Shown: positions 57,529-64,000 of the stretch, in pieces
Numbering within the stretch: the first letter of the stretch is position 1
Layout: each line of letters opens with the position of its first letter
Assembly: GCF_000716535.1 (NCBI RefSeq)
Contig: NZ_JNWV01000003.1
Coordinates: 186,001-250,000, forward strand
Reading direction: 5' to 3'
From: Streptomyces flaveolus
Lineage (GTDB): Bacteria; Actinomycetota; Actinomycetes; Streptomycetales; Streptomycetaceae
DNA: 64,000 nt
The notes under the pieces: model-generated
The model's input: the letters and a program-made list of their open reading frames with translations, nothing else
What the model was told of the DNA's origin: nothing
Database searches by the model: none
Program-made: the position numbers and the translations under genes

Positions 57529-58333
57529 GGGACGCCGTGAGCGCGGTGACGAAGGCGTCCCTGGCCTCCTCCGGCAGCGCGTCCACGGACAGGTAGGGGT
57601 TGACGTCCTCCAGTTCGACCAGCAGCAGGCCTCCGTCGGGGGCACGGCAGGCGTCGACGCGCTGGATGCCGTACCCGAGGTCGTTCCAGTCGATGAACCG
57701 GCGGGCGAACTCCAGGTCGGCGGCGGTGGCCGGGTACGGCCGCAGCTCCCAGCGGCGCTCGGGGTCGGGGGCGTACAGGGCGTACTGGAAGTCGTCGTCG
57801 ACGAAGTAGAAGGACACCTCGTAGGCGAAGTCGACGCACGGCTGGATCAGGACGTCCTGGGCGGCGAGTCCCGCGAGCTCGCCGCCGGGGACGATCCGCA
57901 GGCCGAGGGAGTCCGCGCCGTGCTTCGGCTTGACCACGTACCGGTCGGCGGCCGGCAGCCGGTCCAGGTCCTCGGCGCGGTCGACGGTCGGGATCACGGG
58001 GAAGCCGGCGGCGGCCAGGTCCAGCAGGTACTGCTTCCCGGCCATGTCGGCCTTCCCGGTGAGCGGGTTGTACACCCGGGTGCCGGCGGCGAGCGCCTGC
58101 GCGCGGAAGGCGTCGTACTCCTTCCGGTAGCCGAGGAGGGGCCCGCTGTTGCGGACCACGACGGCGTCGAATCCGTCCATCAGCGCCGCGGCGTCCAGCG
58201 GGTGACACAGCGCCAGGTCGAAGTGGGCGCGCAGCCGGGAGGTGAGGTGGATGTCCTCGTCGCAGTAGCGGCGCCCGCGCGCTTGGTACGCCAGATCGGT
58301 GACGTAGAGCAGGCGGGGGCGGGCGGCGGGCAT
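57491..58333 (-). CDS. ATP-grasp enzyme (RimK/glutathione-synthetase-like)
   Basis: A 280-residue ATP-grasp fold. ATP-binding strands are YVVKPKHGADSLGLRIV (the Lys and glycine-rich loop) and VLIQPCVDF; the metal-binding end is LLLVELEDVNPYLSVDAL with ExEDVNP in place of the usual ExNxxP. The N-terminal domain begins RLLYVTDLAYQARGRRYCDEDIHL. It should join a carboxylate to an amine or peptide using ATP. It is short for NAGGN synthetase and lacks its GNAT domain. GAGGAG lies five bases before ATG 58333. The substrate is unknown; proximity to the AsnO-S9 pair (1.3 kb) is suggestive only. Confidence 0.85.
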   Translation of the reverse strand: MPAARPRLLYVTDLAYQARGRRYCDEDIHLTSRLRAHFDLALCHPLDAAALMDGFDAVVVRNSGPLLGYRKEYDAFRAQALAAGTRVYNPLTGKADMAGKQYLLDLAAAGFPVIPTVDRAEDLDRLPAADRYVVKPKHGADSLGLRIVPGGELAGLAAQDVLIQPCVDFAYEVSFYFVDDDFQYALYAPDPERRWELRPYPATAADLEFARRFIDWNDLGYGIQRVDACRAPDGGLLLVELEDVNPYLSVDALPEEARDAFVTALTASLSRFAQGVPVPA

Positions 58334-58573
58334 GAGGGCTCCTCGGGGCGGCACATGGGGCTGCGGGTGTGGTGCGGGTGCGATGGTGCGGGGGCCGGCG
58401 CCGGCGGCGTCTTCGACGGCGGCGGTGGCGGCGGAGAAAGGTTACGCCGCAGGGTGTGGCGCCTTTCGGCCACCCCCCGCTGCCACCCGCCGCCCGTCCC
58501 CCTCCGCACAGCCGGTCGGGCGACTCCGGTGGTGACCTCGGAAGCACTCGGTTCCCTCAGGACGGCGCTCCGG

Positions 58574-58588
58574 TTGCACTGAGTGTCA
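58574..58588. promoter_or_regulatory. TetR-type operator, copy 1
   Basis: TTGCACTGAGTGTCA fits the dyad TGNCACTNAGTGNCA with one mismatch and lies 32-46 bases before the TetR start. The same site appears before the DUF35 gene in inverse orientation. Confidence 0.65.
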
Positions 58589-58619
58589 CGAATCCGGTCC
58601 GGGTGCTACGTTCCCGTCC

Positions 58620-59366
58620 ATGAGCTCCAGCAGCGCGGCGCCGGCCGCGAAGCCGCCGATGCGGGACGCCCTGGTGGCGGCGGCCTTCCGGCTCTTCCTG
58701 GAACGCGGGTACGAGCAGACCACCGTGGACGACATCGTGGCCCTGGCCGGGGTCGGCCGGCGTTCGTTCTTCCGCTACTTCCCCTCCAAGGAGGACGTGG
58801 TCTTCCCCGACCACGAGCGCTGCCTGGCCGACATGACCGCCTTCCTCGCGAGCGGCGGCGCGGAGCACGAGCCGGTGCGGCGGGTGTGCGACGCGGCCCG
58901 GCTGGTGCTGCGGATGTACGCCGAGAACCCGGCCTTCTCCGTGCAGCGCTACCGCCTCACCCGGAAGGTGCCGGGGCTGCGCGCGTACGAGCTGTCCGTG
59001 GTGTGGCGCTACGAGCGAGCGCTCGCCGAGTACCTGCGCGCCCGCTTCGCGGGACGGCCCGACGGGACGCTGCGCGCCGACGTGATCGCGGCCGCGGTCG
59101 TCGCCGCGCACAACAACGCCCTGCGCTGCTGGCTGCGGTCGGACGGCGAGGGTGACGCGGAGGCCGCCGTGGACCGCGCGCTGGGGTACGTGCAGAAGAC
59201 GTTCGGCCGGTCGACGGACGCCCCTCCGGCCCCCGCCCGGGCCGGCGCGGTGACGACCGGGCTGCCGGCGGGGCAGCCCGACGACGTGGTGGTGCTGGTC
59301 TCCCGCCGGGACGCCCCGTTGTGGCGGGTGGTGCAGGAACTGGAGACGGCTCTGGGGCGGGGCTGA
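58620..59366 (+). CDS. TetR/AcrR-family regulator
   Basis: A 248-residue repressor. The helix-turn-helix occupies about residues 15-60 (RDALVAAAFRLFLERGYEQT, VDDIVALAGVGRRSFFRYFPSKEDVVF) followed by an all-helical ligand domain. The last 50 residues are extra and end with DDVVVLVSRRDAPLWRVVQELE. Two near-identical dyads, one before this gene and one before the next gene, suggest autorepression and control of the DUF35 gene. In Streptomyces, DUF35-linked TetR proteins often sense acyl-CoA thioesters, which is inference here. Confidence 0.9.
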   Translation: MSSSSAAPAAKPPMRDALVAAAFRLFLERGYEQTTVDDIVALAGVGRRSFFRYFPSKEDVVFPDHERCLADMTAFLASGGAEHEPVRRVCDAARLVLRMYAENPAFSVQRYRLTRKVPGLRAYELSVVWRYERALAEYLRARFAGRPDGTLRADVIAAAVVAAHNNALRCWLRSDGEGDAEAAVDRALGYVQKTFGRSTDAPPAPARAGAVTTGLPAGQPDDVVVLVSRRDAPLWRVVQELETALGRG

Positions 59367-59408
59367 CCCGGAACAGGGGTGATTAGGGGTACGCAGTGCC
59401 TTTACGAG

Positions 59409-59423
59409 TGACACTCAGTGCCA
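59409..59423. promoter_or_regulatory. TetR-type operator, copy 2
   Basis: TGACACTCAGTGCCA is a full match to TGNCACTNAGTGNCA and lies about 100 bases before the DUF35 start. CATACT just after it (59422-59427) could be the -10 element, so binding would block the promoter. Confidence 0.7.
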
Positions 59424-59523
59424 TACTCTGTCGGCGTGCGCGGTGGCACGGCAACCGCGCACACGTGTGCCCGGTCCGCCCTGGGCACGTGGGATTCCGG
59501 CCGAGCGCAGGGAGTTGACCAGC

Positions 59524-59940
59524 GTGTACCACCACTCAGCAAGCACCTCGCATCCGGTGGCCGGTTCCGCGGCGGGCGTTCTCGATCCCGCCGCCACGGA
59601 CTCCAAGGACGCCATCCTCTTCCAGCGCTGCACCTGGTGCGGCACCGCGACGTACCACCGGCTGCTCTGTCCGGTCTGTCAGGGCAGCGAGTTGCGCACG
59701 GAGCGCAGCGAGGGCGTCGGCACGGTCCGCCACTCCACGGTGGTGCACCGCAACACACCGGCGGCGCGCAACGTGTCGCTGATAGAGATGGCCGAGGGGT
59801 TCGTCGTACGGGGCCGGGTCATGGGTCCGCCGATCGGCATCCACAGCGGCGACCGGGTGCGGCTGTCCACCGCCAAGGACCCGGTGCGCGGGGAGCCGGT
59901 CTTCCAACTGGTGGACGAGCCGTACCGGGCCTGGACCTGA
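59524..59940 (+). CDS. DUF35 Zn-ribbon/OB-fold protein
   Basis: A 138-residue acyl-CoA-associated protein. The rubredoxin-like zinc ribbon has Cys36, Cys39, Cys49 and Cys52 (CTWC and CPVC), followed by an OB-fold (TVVHRNTP, NVSLIEMAEGFVVRGRVMG, GDRVRLST). DUF35 proteins usually pair with thiolase-like enzymes or hydratases in steroid/fatty-acid breakdown or polyketide routes as substrate-binding partners; no thiolase gene is next to it. GTG 59524 follows AGGGAG. Regulation by the adjacent TetR protein is indicated by the shared operator. Confidence 0.87.
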   Translation: MYHHSASTSHPVAGSAAGVLDPAATDSKDAILFQRCTWCGTATYHRLLCPVCQGSELRTERSEGVGTVRHSTVVHRNTPAARNVSLIEMAEGFVVRGRVMGPPIGIHSGDRVRLSTAKDPVRGEPVFQLVDEPYRAWT

Positions 59941-60254
59941 CCGCCGTACACCACCGCACGCGACCGGGCGGCGTGACGGGCCGTCCAGCCCAGCCGTCCG
60001 CGCCCGCCTTTTACGGTCGGCCGGCTGGTGGCGGACGACATCACCACCGGTCACGGGGTCGCCGAACCGTGCGCCCGTTGATGGCTGTTGGACCGGAAGC
60101 CGCCGTGAACGGCACGGCCGGATCCCCTCCTCCTCCCATGTGATCCATCACTTGCCCTCCACAGGCAACCCACAGCCTCCGCTCCCCATCCTCCCGGAGC
60201 GAGGGGGCGCCCGGGGTTGCCGGGACGCCCGAGGTCGGCGTTCGAGGAGGAACA
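59941..60254. other. 314-bp spacer before the secreted hydrolase gene
   Basis: No gene is visible. TTTTACGGTC at 60009-60018 may be a -10 region. GTGATCCATCAC (60140-60151) is a 12-bp palindrome of GntR-like form. GAGGAGG at 60244-60250 is the next gene's ribosome-binding site. Confidence 0.45.
60140..60151. promoter_or_regulatory. 12-bp palindrome GTGAT-CC-ATCAC
   Basis: A perfect inverted repeat about 105 bases before the secreted hydrolase start. It could be a repressor site, but the evidence is only its symmetry and place. Confidence 0.35.
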
Positions 60255-63017
60255 GTGGTCCGTGCCCGGCGAATATGGGTGACCGCCACCGCGTTGCTCG
60301 CGGTGGCGGGGGCATCCCCGGGGGTGGCCGTCGCCCACTCCCAACCAGCCGCAGCACTTGGGGTGTTGGAGCAGAACGGCGGCACGCCACTGCCGCCCGG
60401 GTGGCGGCTGGCCGGTGGGGGCCCGGCGCCGCAGCTGGTGTGGCGGTCGGGCCGGGCGGTGCCCATGGGGGACGCGCGGGTCGAGTTCCGGGCCGGAGGA
60501 CGGCTGTTGGGGGTGCCACGGCCGGGTACGGACGGGCGCATGTTCCGGCTGCCGCTCGACGGACGGCGGGCGACGCGTTTGCACGAGCTCGAAGTCTGGT
60601 CCGGCGGGCGGCGGTTGGACGCGCCCGACGCGGCCGGTGCCGCCTCCGCCGCGCGGTTGCCGGCAGCTCTGCCCGCGAACGGCGTGGACCCCGGCAAACC
60701 CGGCTCGTACCGCACCAGAACGGGCGAGTACAGCCTGAAGTCGGTGCGGCTGCCAGGGTTCTCCGCACCCGTGGAGATGCGTGCCGTGGTCGTCGCGCCG
60801 GTCGGCGCGTCCGGCAAGCGCCCCCTCGCACTGTTCCTGCACGGCCGTCACTACACCTGCTACAAGGGGCAGGACATCACCGGTGACTGGCCCTGCAAGG
60901 CCGGAACCAAGCCGGTGCCCAGCCACCGCGGTTACCTGCGGGACCAAAGGCTCCTCGCCTCCCAGGGCTACATGACCGTGTCGATCTCCGCCAACGGCGT
61001 CAACGGGCAGGACTTCGCGGCGGAGGACGGCGGCGCGCAGGCACGGTCGTCGCTGGTGCGGCTGCACCTGGCCCGCTGGGCCGACTGGGCCGAGCACCCG
61101 CGGTCCGCGCCGAAGGTGGTCCGCGAGGCGCCCCGCGCCGATCTGTCGCGGGTGCTGCTCGTCGGGCACTCGCGGGGCGGCGAGGGCGTCAACCGGGCCG
61201 CGCTGGACAGCATCACCCCGCCGCCCGCCGAGCAGGACGGCTATCGCGGACCGGTGCGCTGGCACATCCGGGGCACCGTCCTCATCGGCCCGACCGTCTT
61301 CGGGCAGAACCCGGTGCCGGACGTGCCGTCGATGACGATCCTGCCGGGCTGTGACGGTGACGTCTCCGACCTGCAGGGCGAGGTGTACGTCGACGGCACG
61401 CGCGTGGTCGGCAACGGCACCGCGCTGCACAGCGCCGTGTACGTGATCGGCGCCAACCACAACTTCTTCAACTCGGAGTGGACGCCGGGCCGGGCCGCGG
61501 CGCCCGCCGACGACGACTTCTTCGACGATCCGCAGCACCACGACCCGGTGTGCGGCAAGCGGGCCGCGACCCGGCTGACCGCCGACCAGCAGCACCGGGC
61601 CGGTTCGACGTACATCGCCGCCGCCGCGCGGCTGTTCCTCGCCGGTGACGACCGGGTACGGCCGCTGCTCGACGGCTCCGGGAAGCGTGCGCCGTCGGCG
61701 GACCCGGCACGGGTCCTCAGCCACGCGGTGGGCGCCCGCCGGGGCAGCGGGTTCCTGCCGGACGCCGGGGTGTCGGTGACCGGCGGCAAGCTGTGCGCCG
61801 CGGTGGACCCGAGCCCGGCCAAGGCCTGCCTGGGCACGGGCGCCAAGGGGGCCTCCCCGCACTTCGCGCAGTGGGAGACGGACCGGGAGACCGGCCGGAG
61901 CGCGATCGCGGTGCGCTGGAAGCGGGCCGGCGCCCCGGCCCGGGTGACCCCGGCGAAGCCGGTGTCGCTGTCCGGTGCGAAGGCGCTGGCGCTGCGGCTG
62001 TTCGTGCCGCCCAACTCCCGGGCGGCAGAGCTGGACGTGTCGCTGACCGACGCTTCCGGCAAGAAGGCGAAGCTCGGCCGGATCAAGCCCGCCGGGCTGC
62101 CCGGCAGTGAGCGGACCGCCTCCTACTGGGCGCAGGAGATCCGCGTGCCGCTGACCGCGACCGGCCGGGCCGGGCTCGACCTGCGAGCGGTCAAGTCTCT
62201 TGAACTGACACCGCGTTCGGCCTCCGGGCGGGCCTGGCTCATGGACGCGTGGGGCTGGCGGCCGGGGACGCCCGCGGTGCGCACGGACGCGCTGCCGCGC
62301 GTGGATATCGGCCGGACGACCGTGGACGAGGGCGACTCGGGCGTGCGCACCTACCGGGTCCCGGTCCAGGTGACGGGCCGCAGCGGCAGCGGGCAGGTCC
62401 GCGTGTACGTGATCGACCCGGCCACCGGCAAGGCCAGGGACCGGCTGGTGACGGTGCGTCCGGGCGGCCAGGACATCGACGTACCGGTCGAGGTGAAGGG
62501 CAACACCCGCTACGGCACCGATGTGTCGTACGACGTGCTGGTCAAGGCGGTCCGGGGTGCGGTCGTCGGCTCCTACCGGGGCGGCATCACCGTCCACGAC
62601 GACGATCCGGCGCCCACGATGACCGTCACGCCCGTCGCCGGTGAGGTGACCGAGGGACGGACGCTGAAGTGGCGGGTGTCGCTGTCGGAGGCGGTGGACG
62701 TCGACATGGGCGCGCTGTTCCAGGTCGCGCCGGCCACCGCGCCGGAGCTGTCCACCAAGGACGTCCCGGCCGGCTGGCTGCGGGACACCACCGGGGAGAA
62801 GCCCGACCCGGAGCGTCCGCTGTCCAAGGTGACCGGGTTCTACCTGTGGGCCGACATCCCCGCGGGCAGGACCAGCGCGGAGATCACCCTGCCCACGGTG
62901 AAGGACCGGGTGCGGGAGTCCACGGAGTCGGTGCTGTTCCGGGAGGTCGACCCGCGGACCGGGGAACCGCGGACCGGGGGCCTCGAGCTGTCCGGTTCGG
63001 TGCTGAACGCGTCGTAG
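60255..63017 (+). CDS. Large secreted alpha/beta-hydrolase with Calx-beta-like C-terminus
   Basis: A 920-residue exported protein. The signal peptide (ARRIWVTATALLAVAGASPG, cleavage after AVAHS or nearby) is followed by an N-terminal beta region and an alpha/beta-hydrolase (about 175-480): RPLALFLHGRHYTCYKGQ holds the oxyanion HG and LLVGHSRGGEGVNRAAL the nucleophilic Ser (near residue 318); an H-rich loop (IGANHNFFNSEW) may carry the His. The second half has a carbohydrate/jelly-roll-like part (ALALRLFVPPNSRAAELDVSL) and Calx-beta-like repeats (VDIGRTTVDEGDSGVRTYRV, VTEGRTLKWRVSLSEAVDV). It is likely an extracellular esterase or lipase-like enzyme. GTG 60255 follows GAGGAGG. Confidence 0.85.
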   Translation: MVRARRIWVTATALLAVAGASPGVAVAHSQPAAALGVLEQNGGTPLPPGWRLAGGGPAPQLVWRSGRAVPMGDARVEFRAGGRLLGVPRPGTDGRMFRLPLDGRRATRLHELEVWSGGRRLDAPDAAGAASAARLPAALPANGVDPGKPGSYRTRTGEYSLKSVRLPGFSAPVEMRAVVVAPVGASGKRPLALFLHGRHYTCYKGQDITGDWPCKAGTKPVPSHRGYLRDQRLLASQGYMTVSISANGVNGQDFAAEDGGAQARSSLVRLHLARWADWAEHPRSAPKVVREAPRADLSRVLLVGHSRGGEGVNRAALDSITPPPAEQDGYRGPVRWHIRGTVLIGPTVFGQNPVPDVPSMTILPGCDGDVSDLQGEVYVDGTRVVGNGTALHSAVYVIGANHNFFNSEWTPGRAAAPADDDFFDDPQHHDPVCGKRAATRLTADQQHRAGSTYIAAAARLFLAGDDRVRPLLDGSGKRAPSADPARVLSHAVGARRGSGFLPDAGVSVTGGKLCAAVDPSPAKACLGTGAKGASPHFAQWETDRETGRSAIAVRWKRAGAPARVTPAKPVSLSGAKALALRLFVPPNSRAAELDVSLTDASGKKAKLGRIKPAGLPGSERTASYWAQEIRVPLTATGRAGLDLRAVKSLELTPRSASGRAWLMDAWGWRPGTPAVRTDALPRVDIGRTTVDEGDSGVRTYRVPVQVTGRSGSGQVRVYVIDPATGKARDRLVTVRPGGQDIDVPVEVKGNTRYGTDVSYDVLVKAVRGAVVGSYRGGITVHDDDPAPTMTVTPVAGEVTEGRTLKWRVSLSEAVDVDMGALFQVAPATAPELSTKDVPAGWLRDTTGEKPDPERPLSKVTGFYLWADIPAGRTSAEITLPTVKDRVRESTESVLFREVDPRTGEPRTGGLELSGSVLNAS

Positions 63018-63029
63018 GACGCCGGTCCC

Positions 63030-63060
63030 CGGGTGGTCCTCACTCCCCGAGGGCCACCCG
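63030..63060. terminator. Shared terminator between convergent genes
   Basis: CGGGTGGTCCTC (63030-63041) and GAGGGCCACCCG (63049-63060) form a 12-bp stem with one wobble pair and a seven-base loop, between the hydrolase stop at 63017 and the PPOX stop at 63040, overlapping the latter. Confidence 0.65.
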
Positions 63061-63426
63061 GATGCCGACGGTGCCGTCCAGGCCGCGCCTCAGCCGGCTG
63101 CCCAGCAGCGTGAGGCGGCCGAGGACGCCGTACTTGCGGGCGATCAGGTTCCGGTAGCGGGCGGTGGTGGCCGGATCGGCGATCTCGGCGGTGGCCGGAA
63201 GCTGGTCGCCGGTCGGGTTGCCGCGCACGTCGCACGGGCCCACGAGGACGTCCGGGCGGCGCCGGATCCGCTTGACCTTCCAGCTGTCCGCCGCCGTCCA
63301 CACCCCGAGGGTGCCGCCGTCCCGGACCACCCACACCGGGGTCGCCACGGGGGTGCCGTTCTTGCGGTAGCTGGTCACCAGCAGGTACTTGCCGGACCCG
63401 AGCCGGTCGAGCCGCGTGTCGTCCAT
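63040..63426 (-). CDS. PPOX-class, probably F420-dependent, oxidoreductase
   Basis: A 128-residue split-barrel protein of the pyridoxamine-phosphate-oxidase-like group. Typical features: LLVTSYRKNGTPVATPVWVV, LGVWTAADSWKVKRIRRRPDVLVGP and a C-terminal RYRNLIARKYGVLG (shown in parts), which together mark actinobacterial F420-binding reductases more than true PNPOx. It would reduce or oxidise an unknown substrate with coenzyme F420. It converges with the secreted hydrolase. Confidence 0.87.
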   Translation of the reverse strand: MDDTRLDRLGSGKYLLVTSYRKNGTPVATPVWVVRDGGTLGVWTAADSWKVKRIRRRPDVLVGPCDVRGNPTGDQLPATAEIADPATTARYRNLIARKYGVLGRLTLLGSRLRRGLDGTVGIRVALGE

Positions 63427-63546
63427 GCCCGCAGTCTAGGAGCGCGGCCCGCGCCCGGCGAGGCCCGATGACTCGCCGGGCCGACGGGCGGGCGGTTCCG
63501 TGCGGGATGCTGGTCGTGAGGCTCGGTCGGGACGAAGGGCTGTGAC

Positions 63547-64000
63547 GTGGCTGGAGTCGGCGGAACGCGGGAGCGGTGGGGCGCGGCACGGGGCCGCGTC
63601 CGCGAGGTGGCCTGCGACGAGTCGGGGTCGGACGGGGAGAACCTGCTCGGCGGCAACACGGACGTGTTCGCGCACGCGAGCGTGGCCCTGCCGGTGGATG
63701 TGGCCGCGGAGTGCGTGCGGGAGATCCGGCACCGGATCCGTTCGCCCGCCGAGGAGTACAAGGCGAACCACCTGCTGCGCGAGAAGCACCGGGCGGTGCT
63801 GGTGTGGCTGCTGGCCGCCGGCGGGCCGATCCACGGGCGGGCCCATGTGCATCTGACGGAGAAGGCGTTCCTCGTGGTGGACCGGGCCGTCGGCCTGCTG
63901 CTCGGGGACCCGGCGGACGCCGTCTCCCTCTACCGGCAGGGACCGGAGGTCTTCGAAGGCCACGCCTGGCGGGAGTTCCTGGTGGCCGCGAACGCCCTGC
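63547..64000 (+). CDS. DUF3800-like protein, truncated by the window edge
   Basis: The first 151 codons are present. The N-terminal VACDESGSDGENLLGGNTDVFAHASV contains the Asp-Glu-Ser-Gly motif of DUF3800, an RNase H-like family with suspected nuclease activity, and is followed by EEYKANHLLREKHRAVLVWLLA and HVHLTEKAFLVVDRAVGLL (parts of a longer stretch). The start is GTG 63547, with GAAGGG about 13 bases upstream. A longer frame in a second register beginning at 63542 is not the coding one. The remainder lies to the right. Confidence 0.7.
   Translation, partial: MAGVGGTRERWGAARGRVREVACDESGSDGENLLGGNTDVFAHASVALPVDVAAECVREIRHRIRSPAEEYKANHLLREKHRAVLVWLLAAGGPIHGRAHVHLTEKAFLVVDRAVGLLLGDPADAVSLYRQGPEVFEGHAWREFLVAANAL

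Noticed and set aside
57491..58333. ATP-grasp gene as the missing NAGGN synthetase
   Set aside because: At 280 residues it is about half the expected length and has no GNAT domain; also separated from the AsnO-like gene by DUF488 on the other strand.
1..64000. tRNA, rRNA, CRISPR or insertion sequences
   Set aside because: No cloverleaf-like sequence, rRNA motif, regularly spaced identical repeat array or transposase was seen by eye; a covariance-model scan would be needed to exclude a tRNA fully.

Overview
The window looks like chromosomal DNA of a Streptomyces-type actinomycete. It is very GC-rich, real genes end codons almost always in G or C, GTG starts are common, and the families are typical of the genus: three SpoIIE-type PP2C phosphatases, an Scr1-like XRE regulator next to a DUF574 methyltransferase, DUF1996, DUF5709, DUF35, PadR, BlaI/M56 and a PrcB-like proteasome subunit. 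I saw no rRNA, tRNA, CRISPR array, prophage, transposase or antibiotic cluster. About 57 protein genes can be supported.

Region 1-13 kb: the signal peptide of a secreted protein leaving the left edge, an SRPBCC protein, the XRE/DUF574 pair, a gene-free stretch with two strong hairpins, and a GNAT enzyme. A lipid group follows on the minus strand (PlsC, FabF, fatty-acid desaturase). It looks damaged: FabF lacks about 23 conserved internal residues and the desaturase has lost its N-terminus to a one-base frameshift. Then come a low-complexity tract, a flavodoxin-like reductase, a methyltransferase, a lipoprotein, a GNAT enzyme with a perfect CebR-type box at its promoter, and a DUF1996 surface protein with an LAETG sorting signal.

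Region 13-32 kb: an NlpC/P60 hydrolase with tandem repeats, FprA with an iron-box-like promoter, a PadR regulator with an unclear start and a striking repeat/hairpin region, an unknown coiled-coil protein, DUF1232, ComB, and a signalling block. In that block a membrane protein with three 33-residue helical repeats is divergent from two multidomain SpoIIE phosphatases, followed by a TPR-like protein. A small helical protein, an FG-GAP secreted protein and a GH15 enzyme close the region.

Region 32-44 kb: a minus-strand series of DUF5709, a NicoT nickel/cobalt transporter with a Nur-like promoter site, an orphan PrcB-type proteasome beta subunit, and a coupled YbhN-like/GT-C membrane pair. Divergent from that pair is a BlaI/M56 regulator-protease module with three matching palindromes. 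GH65 and beta-phosphoglucomutase form a coupled disaccharide phosphorolysis pair, divergent from a P-loop kinase.

Region 44-64 kb: a decayed Tat-exported protein, a GT39-like mannosyltransferase, an RpiR/MurR regulator, a third SpoIIE phosphatase with an ANTAR domain, flavin reductase, a peptidoglycan-binding membrane protein, and a coupled AsnO-like amidotransferase/S9 peptidase pair. These are followed by DUF488, an ATP-grasp enzyme, a TetR regulator and DUF35 protein that share one palindromic operator, a large secreted hydrolase, a PPOX F420-type protein, and a DUF3800 protein running off the right edge.

No single classical new system stands out. The best candidates for follow-up are the BlaI/M56-controlled GT-C/flippase operon, the AsnO-S9 pair with a short upstream ORF and nearby ATP-grasp gene, the helical-repeat protein facing the SpoIIE phosphatases, and the orphan proteasome subunit.
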